A stretch of 64,000 nt of DNA from Nitrobacter winogradskyi Nb-255. GTDB taxonomy: Bacteria; Pseudomonadota; Alphaproteobacteria; Rhizobiales; Xanthobacteraceae. Position 1 is the stretch's first letter. Every line of letters starts with the position of its first letter. The stretch is from positions 772,001-836,000 of the forward strand of contig NC_007406.1 in the NCBI RefSeq assembly GCF_000012725.1, given 5' to 3'. Both the position numbers and the translations under genes were made by a program. Positions 26,033 to 35,623 of this stretch are shown in pieces. Below the pieces are notes generated by a model. It saw only the letters and a list, made by a program, of their open reading frames with translations, did not search any database and was not told the origin of the DNA.

Positions 26033-26716
26033 ATGACAAACGTTATGACCGATACCCCTACGCCGCCTCATCGCGCCGAAAGCAGGTTTCCCATAGGCCC
26101 GCTGGTCGCAGTCGCCATTGTCGTGGGGGCCACGGTGGCGCTTCTGGGAATCGGGCATCTCAGGCACGCGAAATCCGCCGTTAATGCGCTGGCGCCCTGC
26201 GGTCCGGCCATGGAACTGTCCAGGAAGCTCGCCCCGCAGGCCACGGGCGAGGTGGCCTCCCTGACCATGGCGTCGAAGCCGCGTCGGATGCCTGACCTGG
26301 CCTTTCTGGATGGCGAGGGCCAACCCATGAAGCTCTCGGACTGGAAGGGGAAAACCGTTCTCCTGAACCTCTGGGCGACATGGTGTGTGCCTTGCAGAAC
26401 CGAAATGCCGGCTCTGGACCGGCTTCAGGGCAAGCTCGGCGGCGATAAGTTCGCCGTGGTCGCCATCAATATCGACACCCGCGACTCCGATAAGCCGAAG
26501 GCTTTCCTGAAAGACGCCAACCTGACTCACCTCGGCAATTTCCATGACGAGAAGGCGTCCGTTTTCCAGGAGCTTAAAAGCGTTGGCATGGCGGTCGGCA
26601 TGCCGACCTCGGTGCTGATCGACGGCCAGGGTTGCGAACTCGGCAATATGGCCGGACCGGCTGAATGGGACAGCGAAGACGCCATCAAGCTGATCAACGC
26701 GGCGGTGGGCTCCTAA
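26033..26716 (+). CDS. tlpA: TlpA-type membrane-anchored thiol:disulfide oxidoreductase
   Basis: 227 residues. N-terminal membrane anchor (PLVAVAIVVGATVALLGIGHL) and a periplasmic thioredoxin domain with active site WATWCVPCRTEMP and cis-Pro loop VGMPTSVLID. The extra pair of cysteines (APCGPAM and GQGCELGN) is characteristic of bradyrhizobial TlpA, which reduces partners needed for cytochrome oxidase copper-site assembly. Starts at ATG 26033 or ATG 26045. The stop codon TAA directly abuts a family A repeat (26717). Confidence 0.9.
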   Translation: MTNVMTDTPTPPHRAESRFPIGPLVAVAIVVGATVALLGIGHLRHAKSAVNALAPCGPAMELSRKLAPQATGEVASLTMASKPRRMPDLAFLDGEGQPMKLSDWKGKTVLLNLWATWCVPCRTEMPALDRLQGKLGGDKFAVVAINIDTRDSDKPKAFLKDANLTHLGNFHDEKASVFQELKSVGMAVGMPTSVLIDGQGCELGNMAGPAEWDSEDAIKLINAAVGS

Positions 26717-26830
26717 AGCGCTTTCCGGCGGAGCGGATGACCTGTTCGCACGAACAGAACACGTCAGAACAGCGATCCGGAGCCTTGCTTCTGATTCAAT
26801 CAGAAGCCAGGCTGCTCGAAGTGCCTTCGC
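26717..26830. repeat. Family A repeat, left half
   Basis: Begins AGCGCTTTCCGGCGGAGCGG immediately after the tlpA stop codon and contains the CTTCTGATTCAATCAGAAG hairpin. The right inverted end is missing. The rest of the gap (26831-27265, about 430 bp, lower GC near 27030-27120) holds no supported gene and should contain the promoter of the large secreted protein. Confidence 0.7.
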
Positions 26831-27265
26831 TTCTGATCAAACAAGCGCGCGTTGCATAGGAGCCGATGCGTTCGGCTCTCAAATATGATTCGCCCCACGG
26901 GAACGCACGGAAGCGCGTGATGGCGTCGCCATCGTGAAAGCGAAGCCTGCGGACAATACCTATGGAAGCGGCCCGCACCTGCAGAAAGCCGTGAGCGGCT
27001 ATTTTCAAAGGCATGTTGTCGAAGATACGAACATGTCTTGGTGGTTATGTCATACAATCCGGTTGCTTTGTCGTTTGCGTTTCTCTTAATGGATATTTCT
27101 GTTTTCGGTTTCCAATGATTGATGCGCATGGCGGCTCAAAGCCCCTCCGCGTAACAACCTGTGCCCCTACGAAGTGATACGCCTCCCCAGAGGCGAGAGA
27201 ATACTTACGACTTGATTATCGCTCGGATTGACTGCGATCAGATTATTCATGGCAGGGGGTGCTCC

Positions 27266-30200
27266 ATGCATATCGACCACGAAGGCAATCGGGTTGGCTC
27301 ACGCATCGCCGTTCGCTCACGCATGACCGCCGGCCTGCGCATCGCCGGCTCCTGCGGCGTCCTTCTGTTTTTCGGACTTTCAACCTCACCGGCTTTATCA
27401 GCCAAAACCAAAGCGGCCGCGCAGCAAAACACCACGGTCACATGCTCAAGCGGATTTCTGCCGGCCGCGGGATCAACGAATAGTCCGCCTGACCTTGTGG
27501 TCAACGGCGAGTGCCACGTCAAACCCGATCAGACTTACTACTTCGAGAACGTCAACGTGCTGGACAAAGGCCAGCTCGTGTTCGACGAGCTTGACAAGAC
27601 GATCAAGCCCACGGCCACCCACTTCTGGGCTCAATCGATGGTGATCGAGAACGGAGGTACGGTCGTCGCCGGGTCGCAGAGGCAGCCCTACGGAAATTAC
27701 GGTGGCGTCCTGACAATCCACCTTTACGGTGCGGACCGCAACGCCAGCGGTCCCGCGCTCGGCGCGCTTTGCCGGACCGCGCAGAACACCGATACGGGCC
27801 CTTGCGGTATCCCAACTTCTGCCTGGCGTGACAACGGAAAGACCAAGCTTGCTCTGCCCGGCGGCGTCTCGGATTTCTTTTACCGTTACGGACCGCTGCA
27901 CGGCGACGGCAAGTGCTCCGACGGATCGGTCTGGTCGAGCACATCGCCGTGCGATGACAGTCAAGACAAGCAGGTTGGGTATTTTGGCTATAAGGTTCTA
28001 GCCGTCTCCTATGGCGGAAGCCTCGAACTCTGGGGCGCGAAAGGCTCCTGCAATTCGATGGGCTGCTCCAATCCGCAACTTCATCCGAGCTGGACACGGC
28101 TGGACCGCTCGCTCGCGGCAGGCGGCGGCGCAGGGCCGAACGATCCGCTCGTCGTCGCCGGCGCGAGCAACCTGCGGCCGGAAAACCTCCATGTCCAGGC
28201 CGGAGATCAGATCGTCGTCACGACGACGGACTACCTGCCCGGTCATTCCGAAACCTTCGTCGTCAAGGATGCTCACACGGGAGATAACGGGAGGGGGCGG
28301 TGGCTCACGAAGATCCGTGTCGATCATGGCGCGGCATGGCCCCACAACGGCGAACGCTACGCACTCACCGACAAGCTGGCGCCGTCGCAGGGACGCCTCG
28401 ATCTCGATCCCGATCTCGTCAAGAACGGCGTCGAGACCCGCGCCGCTGTCGCTATCCTCAATCGCAGCATCCGGATCGTATCCGGAGGAGACCGGCCGGG
28501 CGAGGAGTTTCCGGACTCGACACCCGAGAAGCCCTGCGTCGCCCAGGATGGCAAAGGGCCGTGCTATTCGCTCGGCGGTCATGTCGTGTTCCGGCAGGGA
28601 TTCAAGGCGGTGCACGTCAAGGGAGTCGAATTCAAGGAGCTAGGGCAGGGCGGGCGGATGGCACATTATCCCGTCCATTTCCATATGGCTCGCCAGACGC
28701 CGGAAGGAACCTACGTGCAGGATTCGTCGATCAATGAATCGATGACCCGCTGGATCGTCCTTCATTCCACGCAAGGCGTCATGATTGCCGGCAACGTCGG
28801 CTACAAGTCCATCGGCCATGGCTTTTATCTTGAGGACGGCACAGAGACCGACAATATGTTTTACGGCAACCTCGGCATTCTTGCGCGTGCCGCTGTCGCC
28901 AATGAACAAAATCCGCGATCGATCCCGGGCATCCTCGCCGCCAACGAAGACAAAAAACCCGTCCCGAAATTTCCGTTCCTGACCGACTCGGCCTATCCGT
29001 CGGTGTTCTGGATCACGAACGGCTGGAATGAGTTCATCGGCAACATGGCGGCCGGCGCAACGGCCTGTGGATCGGCCTACTGGTTCGTCCCGGTTTGGAA
29101 CAGCGACAGGCCGGACGTGATGACCCCGAATAACAGCCTTGATCAGCGGCATATGAAGTGGTCGGGTTATGCCGGTCTGCAAAAAGACGGCGCTTATCGA
29201 GGCTCGACGCCGCTCAAGGCGTTCGTCGGAAATTTCGCCACGTCGACGATGATGTCGTTCCAGACCACGGGCGACGCGCCGGAGTGTTCGGGCGTCCTCA
29301 AGCCTGCGTCCCGTGCGGCGCAGGATAAGACGGCGGATGCCGCGCAGGGCGGCGCTGCCACCAATGCTCTGGTCGCGGTTCGCAGCCTTGCGCCGGATCC
29401 GAACGACAACGAGGCTGACGATCACTATTATCCGCATGCGGTCGGCGGAAACCGGCACGCGACGGCCTGCAATAGGAAGGACGACGGCACCTACGATTGC
29501 GAGGGCATCAAGTTTTGCGATCCGGGCCATCCTGAAAATTGCGCGGTGACCGTCATCGACAAGTTCACGTCGATGTTTCACTGGGCCCAGCACAATGTCG
29601 CGGCGATCTGGCTGCGCAATCAATGGTATCTCGTCGTCAACAGCGTGCTGTCGGATGTTCAGAACGGCGGCCTGACTTTCATCACCGGCGGCGATTATAC
29701 CCATGCGTCGGTGATCCGCGGCTATTGGGCGCTCGCGCGCAAGAGCGTTTTCATCGGCCATTCCCAGCCGCAGGACGACGCCCACGCCTTCGCGCTGGAC
29801 GCGGGGCCCTTCAACGCGCGTTCGAAGCTGCGTTGCGACTGGCAGGTGGCGGGTCTTTCGCCGAGCAATTATTGCCTCAGCGCGAAGGAAGGCGTCTCAA
29901 TTCCGCTGATCAATTTCGACTCGGGTCAGCGCCTGTTCAACATCTACGATGGTCCCGCCTATCAGGATTCCAACGCCTACCTCGACATCACCAAATCAGA
30001 CTGTCCCGTGACCGGATCGAAGACCGATCCGGGCTGCATGTATGGCTCAGGCGTGGTCCTGGGCGTCACCAAGGATCCGCTGAACGGGCAATGCTATCTG
30101 CCGAACGCCGCCATCGGCTGGAAACAGAACAACGGCTTTTTCTATCCGCCGGCTTTTCACTCGGCGAATCTGTTTTTCAGCAATGTCGACATCCGTCATT

Positions 30201-31639
30201 TCGTATTCGATCCCCTGTTCAAGGCGCCTGACGGCGTGGCGGAAAAACAGGATTTCGGTCAGGGCGGCACCTATCTCACGGCGACCTCCGGCCCGAACGC
30301 GGTGTCGAACTTCTATTGCACCTCGACGGACAACATGTTCGACGGCTGGAGCGGCATTGACCGCCAGACCGAGCTTACCGATGACGACGGGACGCTCACG
30401 GGACTCATCAGTTCGAAGCCCGGCGGTGAGACGGTGTCGATCAACGAGGATCAGTTCTTCACGGCCAAGCTTGAAACCTCCGAGTGTAAATCGAACCTGA
30501 GGGTCAGCCCGTCGCTGGTATGTCCGCAGAAGCCGCTGCCGCCCGCGTCGACGCCGTCGACCGCGAAGACGAGTCCCTATGATTACGTGGCCACGGCGAT
30601 TGCACCGGGGTGCTCGGAGAAGTCCCCGCCCGATCCGTCGAAACCCTATGGCCGCTGCGGAGACACGCCCGATCTCGGTCAGGGCGGAGACTGGTCGAGC
30701 GAGTGCTCCAACGGGGCCTGCTACGGCGTTCCGCTTTACCGTCAGTACCTGACCACGACCGAACTGGGCCATTGGCAGACGAACGGCTGCGCCGCCAACG
30801 CCAATACGCCCGCGTGCCGCTGGCCTTTCATGCGGATGGGCGGCCAGAACATGTATCAGCGCGAAACGCTGACCGTGAACAACGGTGTCTACTATGTCGA
30901 CACGTCCGTCTCCAAGACCACTCAGAACACGGAGAATTATACGAAAATGCCGCAGACGCGGGACGTGAATGTCTTCGCTCCCGGCCAGACCTATTACATG
31001 TTCTTCCTCTATGCGAAGCCGAGCACGGCCCAGACCTACCAGATCTATGTCGGCGAGGGCTTTGATACGGGAACAGTGAAGCCCGTGCGCGGAAGCCTGG
31101 CGACCGCGCCGATCAAGTTCAGCCCGGACTCCGCGCCCAATGCGGGGAAGTGGTTCACCGTGAAGGGCGTCTCCAAAGGCGTGCTCACGATCGAGACCAA
31201 TTTCGCGGCTCAATCCGAGCTTGATCCGCGGCAGCAGAAGAACGGCCTTTGCGGCCCGGCGACATTCTGCGGCTGGAAGGCGGACGGAAGCTGCGGCTCG
31301 AAGCTGGCGAGCGCCGATCCAGGCAAGGAGCCATTGCTTCTCGCCGATCCGGCACTGGGCAAGGAGGCGGACGCCGTTTGCCGGACCTGGGCGGTCAAGG
31401 ACCTCGATTGCCCGGCAGCCGGATGTTTCGGGTTCGCGTTTACGCTCCCAGCCAATTTCAAGGCGCAAGACCAGGGGCAGGCGGCACGCCCGACGCCGGC
31501 CGCCTTCCCCACGACCGGCGAATTCGCGACGCGGTTCCTCAACACTAAAATCGTTCCCGACAACGCAAGCCATGCGCGGGACGGAGTCGAGACGGAGTGC
31601 TTCTATCCGAGACTGCCCGGAAGTTGCCCGGCGAAATAG
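27266..31639 (+). CDS. Large secreted G8-domain/beta-helix protein resembling CEMIP/TMEM2
   Basis: 1457 residues from ATG 27266, with CAGGGGG eight bases upstream and a signal peptide ending near TSPALSA. Residues 75-157 look like a G8 domain: a YYFENVNVL, GQLVFDE, MVIENGGTVVAGS, GGVLTIHLYG ladder. A middle region has PGHSETFVV, TDYLPG and similar. Near residue 465 begins a right-handed beta-helix-like stretch (HVKGVEFKELGQ, YPVHFHMAR, VLHSTQGVMIAGNVGY, IGHGFYLEDGTETDN), the block order seen in animal CEMIP/TMEM2 hyaluronan-degrading proteins. The C-terminal 500 residues are Cys-rich and unassigned. Carbohydrate binding or cleavage outside the cell is likely by family; the substrate is not known. 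It stands alone, with a hairpin downstream. Confidence 0.8.
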   Translation: MHIDHEGNRVGSRIAVRSRMTAGLRIAGSCGVLLFFGLSTSPALSAKTKAAAQQNTTVTCSSGFLPAAGSTNSPPDLVVNGECHVKPDQTYYFENVNVLDKGQLVFDELDKTIKPTATHFWAQSMVIENGGTVVAGSQRQPYGNYGGVLTIHLYGADRNASGPALGALCRTAQNTDTGPCGIPTSAWRDNGKTKLALPGGVSDFFYRYGPLHGDGKCSDGSVWSSTSPCDDSQDKQVGYFGYKVLAVSYGGSLELWGAKGSCNSMGCSNPQLHPSWTRLDRSLAAGGGAGPNDPLVVAGASNLRPENLHVQAGDQIVVTTTDYLPGHSETFVVKDAHTGDNGRGRWLTKIRVDHGAAWPHNGERYALTDKLAPSQGRLDLDPDLVKNGVETRAAVAILNRSIRIVSGGDRPGEEFPDSTPEKPCVAQDGKGPCYSLGGHVVFRQGFKAVHVKGVEFKELGQGGRMAHYPVHFHMARQTPEGTYVQDSSINESMTRWIVLHSTQGVMIAGNVGYKSIGHGFYLEDGTETDNMFYGNLGILARAAVANEQNPRSIPGILAANEDKKPVPKFPFLTDSAYPSVFWITNGWNEFIGNMAAGATACGSAYWFVPVWNSDRPDVMTPNNSLDQRHMKWSGYAGLQKDGAYRGSTPLKAFVGNFATSTMMSFQTTGDAPECSGVLKPASRAAQDKTADAAQGGAATNALVAVRSLAPDPNDNEADDHYYPHAVGGNRHATACNRKDDGTYDCEGIKFCDPGHPENCAVTVIDKFTSMFHWAQHNVAAIWLRNQWYLVVNSVLSDVQNGGLTFITGGDYTHASVIRGYWALARKSVFIGHSQPQDDAHAFALDAGPFNARSKLRCDWQVAGLSPSNYCLSAKEGVSIPLINFDSGQRLFNIYDGPAYQDSNAYLDITKSDCPVTGSKTDPGCMYGSGVVLGVTKDPLNGQCYLPNAAIGWKQNNGFFYPPAFHSANLFFSNVDIRHFVFDPLFKAPDGVAEKQDFGQGGTYLTATSGPNAVSNFYCTSTDNMFDGWSGIDRQTELTDDDGTLTGLISSKPGGETVSINEDQFFTAKLETSECKSNLRVSPSLVCPQKPLPPASTPSTAKTSPYDYVATAIAPGCSEKSPPDPSKPYGRCGDTPDLGQGGDWSSECSNGACYGVPLYRQYLTTTELGHWQTNGCAANANTPACRWPFMRMGGQNMYQRETLTVNNGVYYVDTSVSKTTQNTENYTKMPQTRDVNVFAPGQTYYMFFLYAKPSTAQTYQIYVGEGFDTGTVKPVRGSLATAPIKFSPDSAPNAGKWFTVKGVSKGVLTIETNFAAQSELDPRQQKNGLCGPATFCGWKADGSCGSKLASADPGKEPLLLADPALGKEADAVCRTWAVKDLDCPAAGCFGFAFTLPANFKAQDQGQAARPTPAAFPTTGEFATRFLNTKIVPDNASHARDGVETECFYPRLPGSCPAK

Positions 31640-31648
31640 CTACAGCCT

Positions 31649-31675
31649 TTCGCTCCCGATTGAATCGGGAGCGAA
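31649..31675 (+). terminator. Hairpin after the large secreted protein gene
   Basis: Perfect 13-bp arms TTCGCTCCCGATT / AATCGGGAGCGAA with a single-base loop, ten bases past the stop codon. It matches the internal hairpin of family A repeats; there is no T-run. Confidence 0.5.
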
Positions 31676-31799
31676 GTTCGTTGCTATGGGACGGAGGTTA
31701 CGCAATCGGCCGGACAAATCATCGCGTCGGCGCTTCGCGCGCGATATTCCGTTGAGTCTCGTTCTTGAATTTCAGATTGACGCGAACTTTCTAAAATAA

Positions 31800-31824
31800 A
31801 TAGGCCGCCCCAAGGGCGGCCTAT
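31800..31824 (-). terminator. Intrinsic terminator of the small hydrophilic protein gene
   Basis: 11-bp arms ATAGGCCGCCC / GGGCGGCCTAT with a three-base loop; on the minus strand it is followed by TTATTTTAG. It starts 20 bp after the stop codon at 31845. Confidence 0.85.
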
Positions 31825-31844
31825 TGCCGGCTGAAGCGGTCCAA

Positions 31845-32015
31845 TCAGGTGCCGCCGCTGTATCCGGTTTTTTCCTGACCTTGAGGATTCTTGTCGGGCA
31901 TATCTTCCTTGACCGCCTTTTTGATCTCGGACTTGCGGGTGCTTTCGCCCTGTTCGCCCGGCTTCTTGCCCTGGTTGCGCTGGTCGTCCTGATTCTTCTC
32001 ATTCGGATTCGTCAT
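31845..32015 (-). CDS. Small, highly hydrophilic protein, unknown function
   Basis: 56 residues, MTNPNEKNQDDQRNQGKKPG..., almost without hydrophobic residues and therefore probably disordered; the composition (Gln, Asn, Lys, Glu, Gly) resembles stress-induced desiccation-type small proteins, though no motif proves this. The ribosome site AAGGAG seven bases before ATG 32015 and a tidy terminator at 31800-31824 make it a convincing single-gene unit. A long antisense frame continues upstream through nirB but has no own ribosome site. Confidence 0.75.
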   Translation of the reverse strand: MTNPNEKNQDDQRNQGKKPGEQGESTRKSEIKKAVKEDMPDKNPQGQEKTGYSGGT

Positions 32016-32318
32016 TGAAGTCTCCTTGGGGTTGCCAGGGTCAATGGGTTCCGTTCTGGATTGGTTCCTAAAACTTTTTCGCTTGCGATCGAAAGCGCTC
32101 GGGTTTCCTGACTGAGGATTGTGGGTAGCCTTCGCTGCTGCGTTGCACAAACTTTCGGCACCGCCTGCTTCCATAGCGAGCGATCGTGCGCGCTCATTCC
32201 TACGAATGGTTGATGTGGCGGCGTTCTGATAGCGGCGTGCCGTATTTTCAGGTCTGGCACAGGTCTTGCGTAATCGTCCGTGACGGCTCTCGCTATCTGA
32301 GGACGGAGCAAGATCGAG
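32016..32318. other. Divergent promoter region of the small protein gene and nirBD
   Basis: About 300 bp between divergently transcribed genes. It must hold the nirBD promoter. I found no long palindrome, FNR-like box or repeat element; there is no coding frame with a ribosome site. Confidence 0.45.
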
Positions 32319-34781
32319 ATGAACAAGAAAGAGAAGCTCGTCATCGTCGGCGCGGGCATGGCCTCCGGCCGCATGCTCGAGCATCTGTTCGAGGCTGACC
32401 CTGAACGTTTCGATGTTACGCTTTTCGGCGCGGAGCCGCGCGGAAATTACAATCGCATCATGCTGTCGCCGGTGCTGGCGGGCGAGAAGTCGTTCGATCA
32501 GATCGTCACGCATGACGCGGCCTGGTACGACGCCCATCAGGTCGAATGCCGCTTCGGCGAGACGGTGACGCGCATCGATCGCGCCGCGAAGGTGGTGCAC
32601 TCGGCGGGAAGCGAAGCTCCTTACGACAAGCTTGTGATCGCGACCGGATCCGCTCCCTTCATGATCCCCGTCGCCGGGCGGGACTTGCCGGGCGTCATGG
32701 CGTTTCGGGACTATGACGATGTTCAGGCGATGGTCGCCGCCGCCGGGAAAAAAGACGCCAAGGCTGTCGTCATCGGCGGCGGCCTTCTCGGACTGGAGGC
32801 CGCGGCGGCGCTCAGGCTGCATGGCATGGAGGTGGTGGTTCTGCATCTGATGGGCCACCTGATGGAGCGTCAGCTGGATGCGGCGGCGGGCTATCTCCTG
32901 CAGAAGGAGCTGGAGAGCCGCGGCATCAAGATTCATTGCAAGGCGCAGACCAGTGCGATCCTCGGACGCGGGCGCACCGAAGCGGTTCTGCTCGATGACG
33001 GCACCCTCTATCCCGCCGATATCGTGGTGATGGCGGTTGGCATTCGTCCCGAAGCGCGGATCGCGACCGATGCGGGTCTCCATGTCGAGCGCGGCATCGT
33101 CGTGGACGACCGGATGCTGACGTCCGATCCGGACATTCTCGCCCTCGGAGAATGCTGCGAGCACAACAACATCTGCTACGGCCTCGTCGCGCCGCTCTAT
33201 GATATGGCCAAGGTCGCGGCGAAGACCTTGACAGGAGTTGAAGCGACGTTCCGCAGCGTCGACACAGCGACCCAGTTGAAGGTGACCGGCGTGAGCCTTT
33301 ACTCGGCGGGCGACTTCGCCGACGCGCCTGACCGCGAAGATATCGTGCTGCGGAATTCCGGCGCGGGAATCTACAAGCGGCTCGTGCTGAAGGACAACCG
33401 CATTGTCGGCGTGGTCCTTTACGGCGATACCACGGACGGCGCCTGGTACTTCGATATGCTGCGCAAGGGGACGGATGTCTCGGAGTTGCGCGAGACGCTG
33501 ATCTTCGGTCAATCCCGTCAGGGAAACGCGTCCCTCGACCCGATGGCGGCGGTCGCGGCCTTGCCGGATGATGCGGAGATCTGCGGCTGCAACGGCGTTT
33601 GCAAGGGCGCGATCGTCTCGGCCATCATCGCCAGGGATCTGACATCGCTCGACGACGTACGTGCCCACACCAAGGCGTCCGCCTCCTGTGGGTCCTGCAC
33701 GGGTCTCGTCGAGCAGCTCATGACACTGACGCTCGGGGACAAGTACAATCCCGACGCCGTCCAGCCGGTGTGTGGCTGCACCACGCTCGGACATGGCGAT
33801 GTCCGGCGGCTGATCAAGGCGAAGCGTCTAAAGACCATTCCCGCCGTGATGCAGGAACTGGAATGGAAGACCTCATGCGGCTGCGCGAAGTGCCGGCCGG
33901 CGCTCAACTACTATCTCGTCTGCGACTGGCCGGACGAATATGCCGACGACTACCAGTCGCGTTTCGTTAACGAGCGTGTTCATGCCAACATTCAAAAGGA
34001 CGGCACCTATTCGGTCGTGCCGCGCATGTGGGGCGGCGTCACCAGCGCGAAGGAATTGCGCGCCATCGCCGACGTGGTCGATAAATTTCACATTCCCTCC
34101 GTGAAGGTCACGGGCGGCCAGCGTATCGACATGCTGGGCGTCAGGAAGGAAGACCTGCCTGCGGTATGGGCCGATCTCGGCAGGGCCGGCTTCATCTCGG
34201 GTCATGCCTATGCCAAGGGCCTGCGCACGGTGAAGACCTGCGTCGGGTCGGACTGGTGCCGCTTCGGCACGCAGGATTCGACCGGGCTCGGCATTCGTAT
34301 CGAGAAATTCATGTGGGGTGCGTGGACGCCGGCCAAGGTCAAGATGGCGGTCTCGGGTTGTCCGCGCAACTGCGCCGAGGCGACCTGCAAGGACGTCGGC
34401 GTGATCTGCGTCGACTCCGGTTATGAGATCCATTTCGCCGGCGCGGCGGGCCTCGATATCAGGGGCACGGAAGTTCTGGGACTTGTCAAAACGGAAGATG
34501 ACGCGCTGGAACATATCGTGGCGCTCGTCCAGATGTACCGCGAGCAGGCCCACTATCTTGAGCGCATCTACAAATGGGCGAAGCGCGTCGGCCTCGACGA
34601 GATCCGCCGCCAGATTTTGGACGATCCGCAGAAGCGCAAGGCTTATTTCGATCGCTTCGCCTTCAGCCGCAAGTTCGCGCAGGTCGATCCTTGGTCTGAA
34701 CGCGTGTCCGGCAAGGACAAGCACGAATTCCGGCCGATGGCGACCATCGGTTTTCCGGTGGCGGCGGAGGAAGCATTATGA
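32319..34781 (+). CDS. nirB: NAD(P)H-dependent assimilatory nitrite reductase, large subunit
   Basis: 820 residues. Order: FAD/NAD(P)-binding oxidoreductase domain (VIVGAGMASGRMLEHL, VIGGGLLGLEAAAALR), BFD-like [2Fe-2S] domain (CGCNGVCKGAI, ASCGSCTGLV, residues about 421-460), a second Cys cluster (CGCTTLG, CGCAKC), then the ferredoxin-nitrite/sulfite reductase halves with the sirohaem-[4Fe-4S] ligands TCVGSDWC (about 640) and GCPRNCAEATC (about 680). It reduces nitrite to ammonium in the cytoplasm. nirD overlaps by four bases. No nitrate reductase gene adjoins. Confidence 0.96.
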   Translation: MNKKEKLVIVGAGMASGRMLEHLFEADPERFDVTLFGAEPRGNYNRIMLSPVLAGEKSFDQIVTHDAAWYDAHQVECRFGETVTRIDRAAKVVHSAGSEAPYDKLVIATGSAPFMIPVAGRDLPGVMAFRDYDDVQAMVAAAGKKDAKAVVIGGGLLGLEAAAALRLHGMEVVVLHLMGHLMERQLDAAAGYLLQKELESRGIKIHCKAQTSAILGRGRTEAVLLDDGTLYPADIVVMAVGIRPEARIATDAGLHVERGIVVDDRMLTSDPDILALGECCEHNNICYGLVAPLYDMAKVAAKTLTGVEATFRSVDTATQLKVTGVSLYSAGDFADAPDREDIVLRNSGAGIYKRLVLKDNRIVGVVLYGDTTDGAWYFDMLRKGTDVSELRETLIFGQSRQGNASLDPMAAVAALPDDAEICGCNGVCKGAIVSAIIARDLTSLDDVRAHTKASASCGSCTGLVEQLMTLTLGDKYNPDAVQPVCGCTTLGHGDVRRLIKAKRLKTIPAVMQELEWKTSCGCAKCRPALNYYLVCDWPDEYADDYQSRFVNERVHANIQKDGTYSVVPRMWGGVTSAKELRAIADVVDKFHIPSVKVTGGQRIDMLGVRKEDLPAVWADLGRAGFISGHAYAKGLRTVKTCVGSDWCRFGTQDSTGLGIRIEKFMWGAWTPAKVKMAVSGCPRNCAEATCKDVGVICVDSGYEIHFAGAAGLDIRGTEVLGLVKTEDDALEHIVALVQMYREQAHYLERIYKWAKRVGLDEIRRQILDDPQKRKAYFDRFAFSRKFAQVDPWSERVSGKDKHEFRPMATIGFPVAAEEAL

Positions 34782-35107
34782 GCTGGATTGCGATTGGCGG
34801 GACGGAGGATATTCCGCTTCGCGGCGCGCGCTGCGTGGCGACGCCTCTAGGGCGGATTGCGGTATTCCGCACTGTCGAGAATCGCTTCTTCGCTATCGAG
34901 GACCGCTGCCCGCACAAGGGAGGTCCTCTGAGCCAGGGCATCGTGCATGGTGCTCAGGTCACCTGTCCGCTGCATGGCTGGGTGATCTCGTTGGAGACAG
35001 GCAAGGCGCAGGGCGCTGATGAGGGGTCTGTACGCACCTTCGCGCTGAAGGTGGAGGGTGGAAAGCTCCTGATCTCCTCGGACGCGCTCGTCAGCATGAC
35101 CGCCTGA
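34778..35107 (+). CDS. nirD: Nitrite reductase small subunit, Rieske type
   Basis: 109 residues with a canonical Rieske [2Fe-2S] site: DRCPHKGGPLSQG and TCPLHGWVISL (CxH plus CxxH). Some NirD proteins have lost these ligands; this one keeps them. ATG at 34778 overlaps the nirB stop (ATGA), indicating coupled translation. It partners NirB in nitrite reduction. Confidence 0.94.
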   Translation: MSWIAIGGTEDIPLRGARCVATPLGRIAVFRTVENRFFAIEDRCPHKGGPLSQGIVHGAQVTCPLHGWVISLETGKAQGADEGSVRTFALKVEGGKLLISSDALVSMTA

Positions 35108-35623
35108 CGCGAAGCGACCTGCCGGAGGCGTCTGGTGACTGGTCGGTGGTGTTTGGCAGGCAAAGACCATGTTCACCGCGTGCGCCGAACAGTCCGGCAC
35201 TGCCTCCGACAGTTGCCAATGACGGCAGAGTCACTCCCTGACGAAAACCGGAACTGAACAGTTTGTACTGTCCCATTCTTGTTACTTGCCTCTCGGATCG
35301 GTGGTGTACAGGGTACAGAAGCCCCAGCGTCTCATTCGTCACCTTTTCAGATGTGGCCATCTTTCTTTCACATGGATGCGGTGTTTGAGCATTATCGCTT
35401 CTGATTGAATCAAAAGCGAAGCTCTCGATTGTTGTTCTGACGCGTTTCTTCACGTGAACCTGTATCCACTTCGCTCGAAAACGCTATATTCGCGGCGGTG
35501 GTCAGCGTCACCGTCACCGTCACCGTCGCGGTCGTGGCCTTGTCCGGATTTTGAGACGCCGCATATGACGCGACTGGCGTAGCTCGCGCATCCGAAAACC
35601 CCAGCACTGAAGGAGAATCTCAG
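35108..35623. other. Intergenic region with family A repeat and a short GTCACC repeat
   Basis: Contains the family A copy at 35387-35485 and a run of four near-identical six-base GTCACC units around 35509-35530. No gene supported. Confidence 0.6.
35387..35485 (+). repeat. Family A repeat, right half
   Basis: Blocks GCTTCTGATTGAATCAAAAGC, TTGTTCTGACGCGTTTCTTC and right end CCACTTCGCTCGAAAACGCT. Located 140 bp upstream of the GST gene. Confidence 0.8.

Noticed and set aside
32016-33794. Long minus-strand open frame opposite nirB
   Set aside because: Antisense shadow of nirB; only its last 56 codons (31845-32015) have an own ribosome site and terminator.
35509-35530. Short GTCACC repeat
   Set aside because: Too short and simple to be a CRISPR or an iteron array; noted only as simple sequence.
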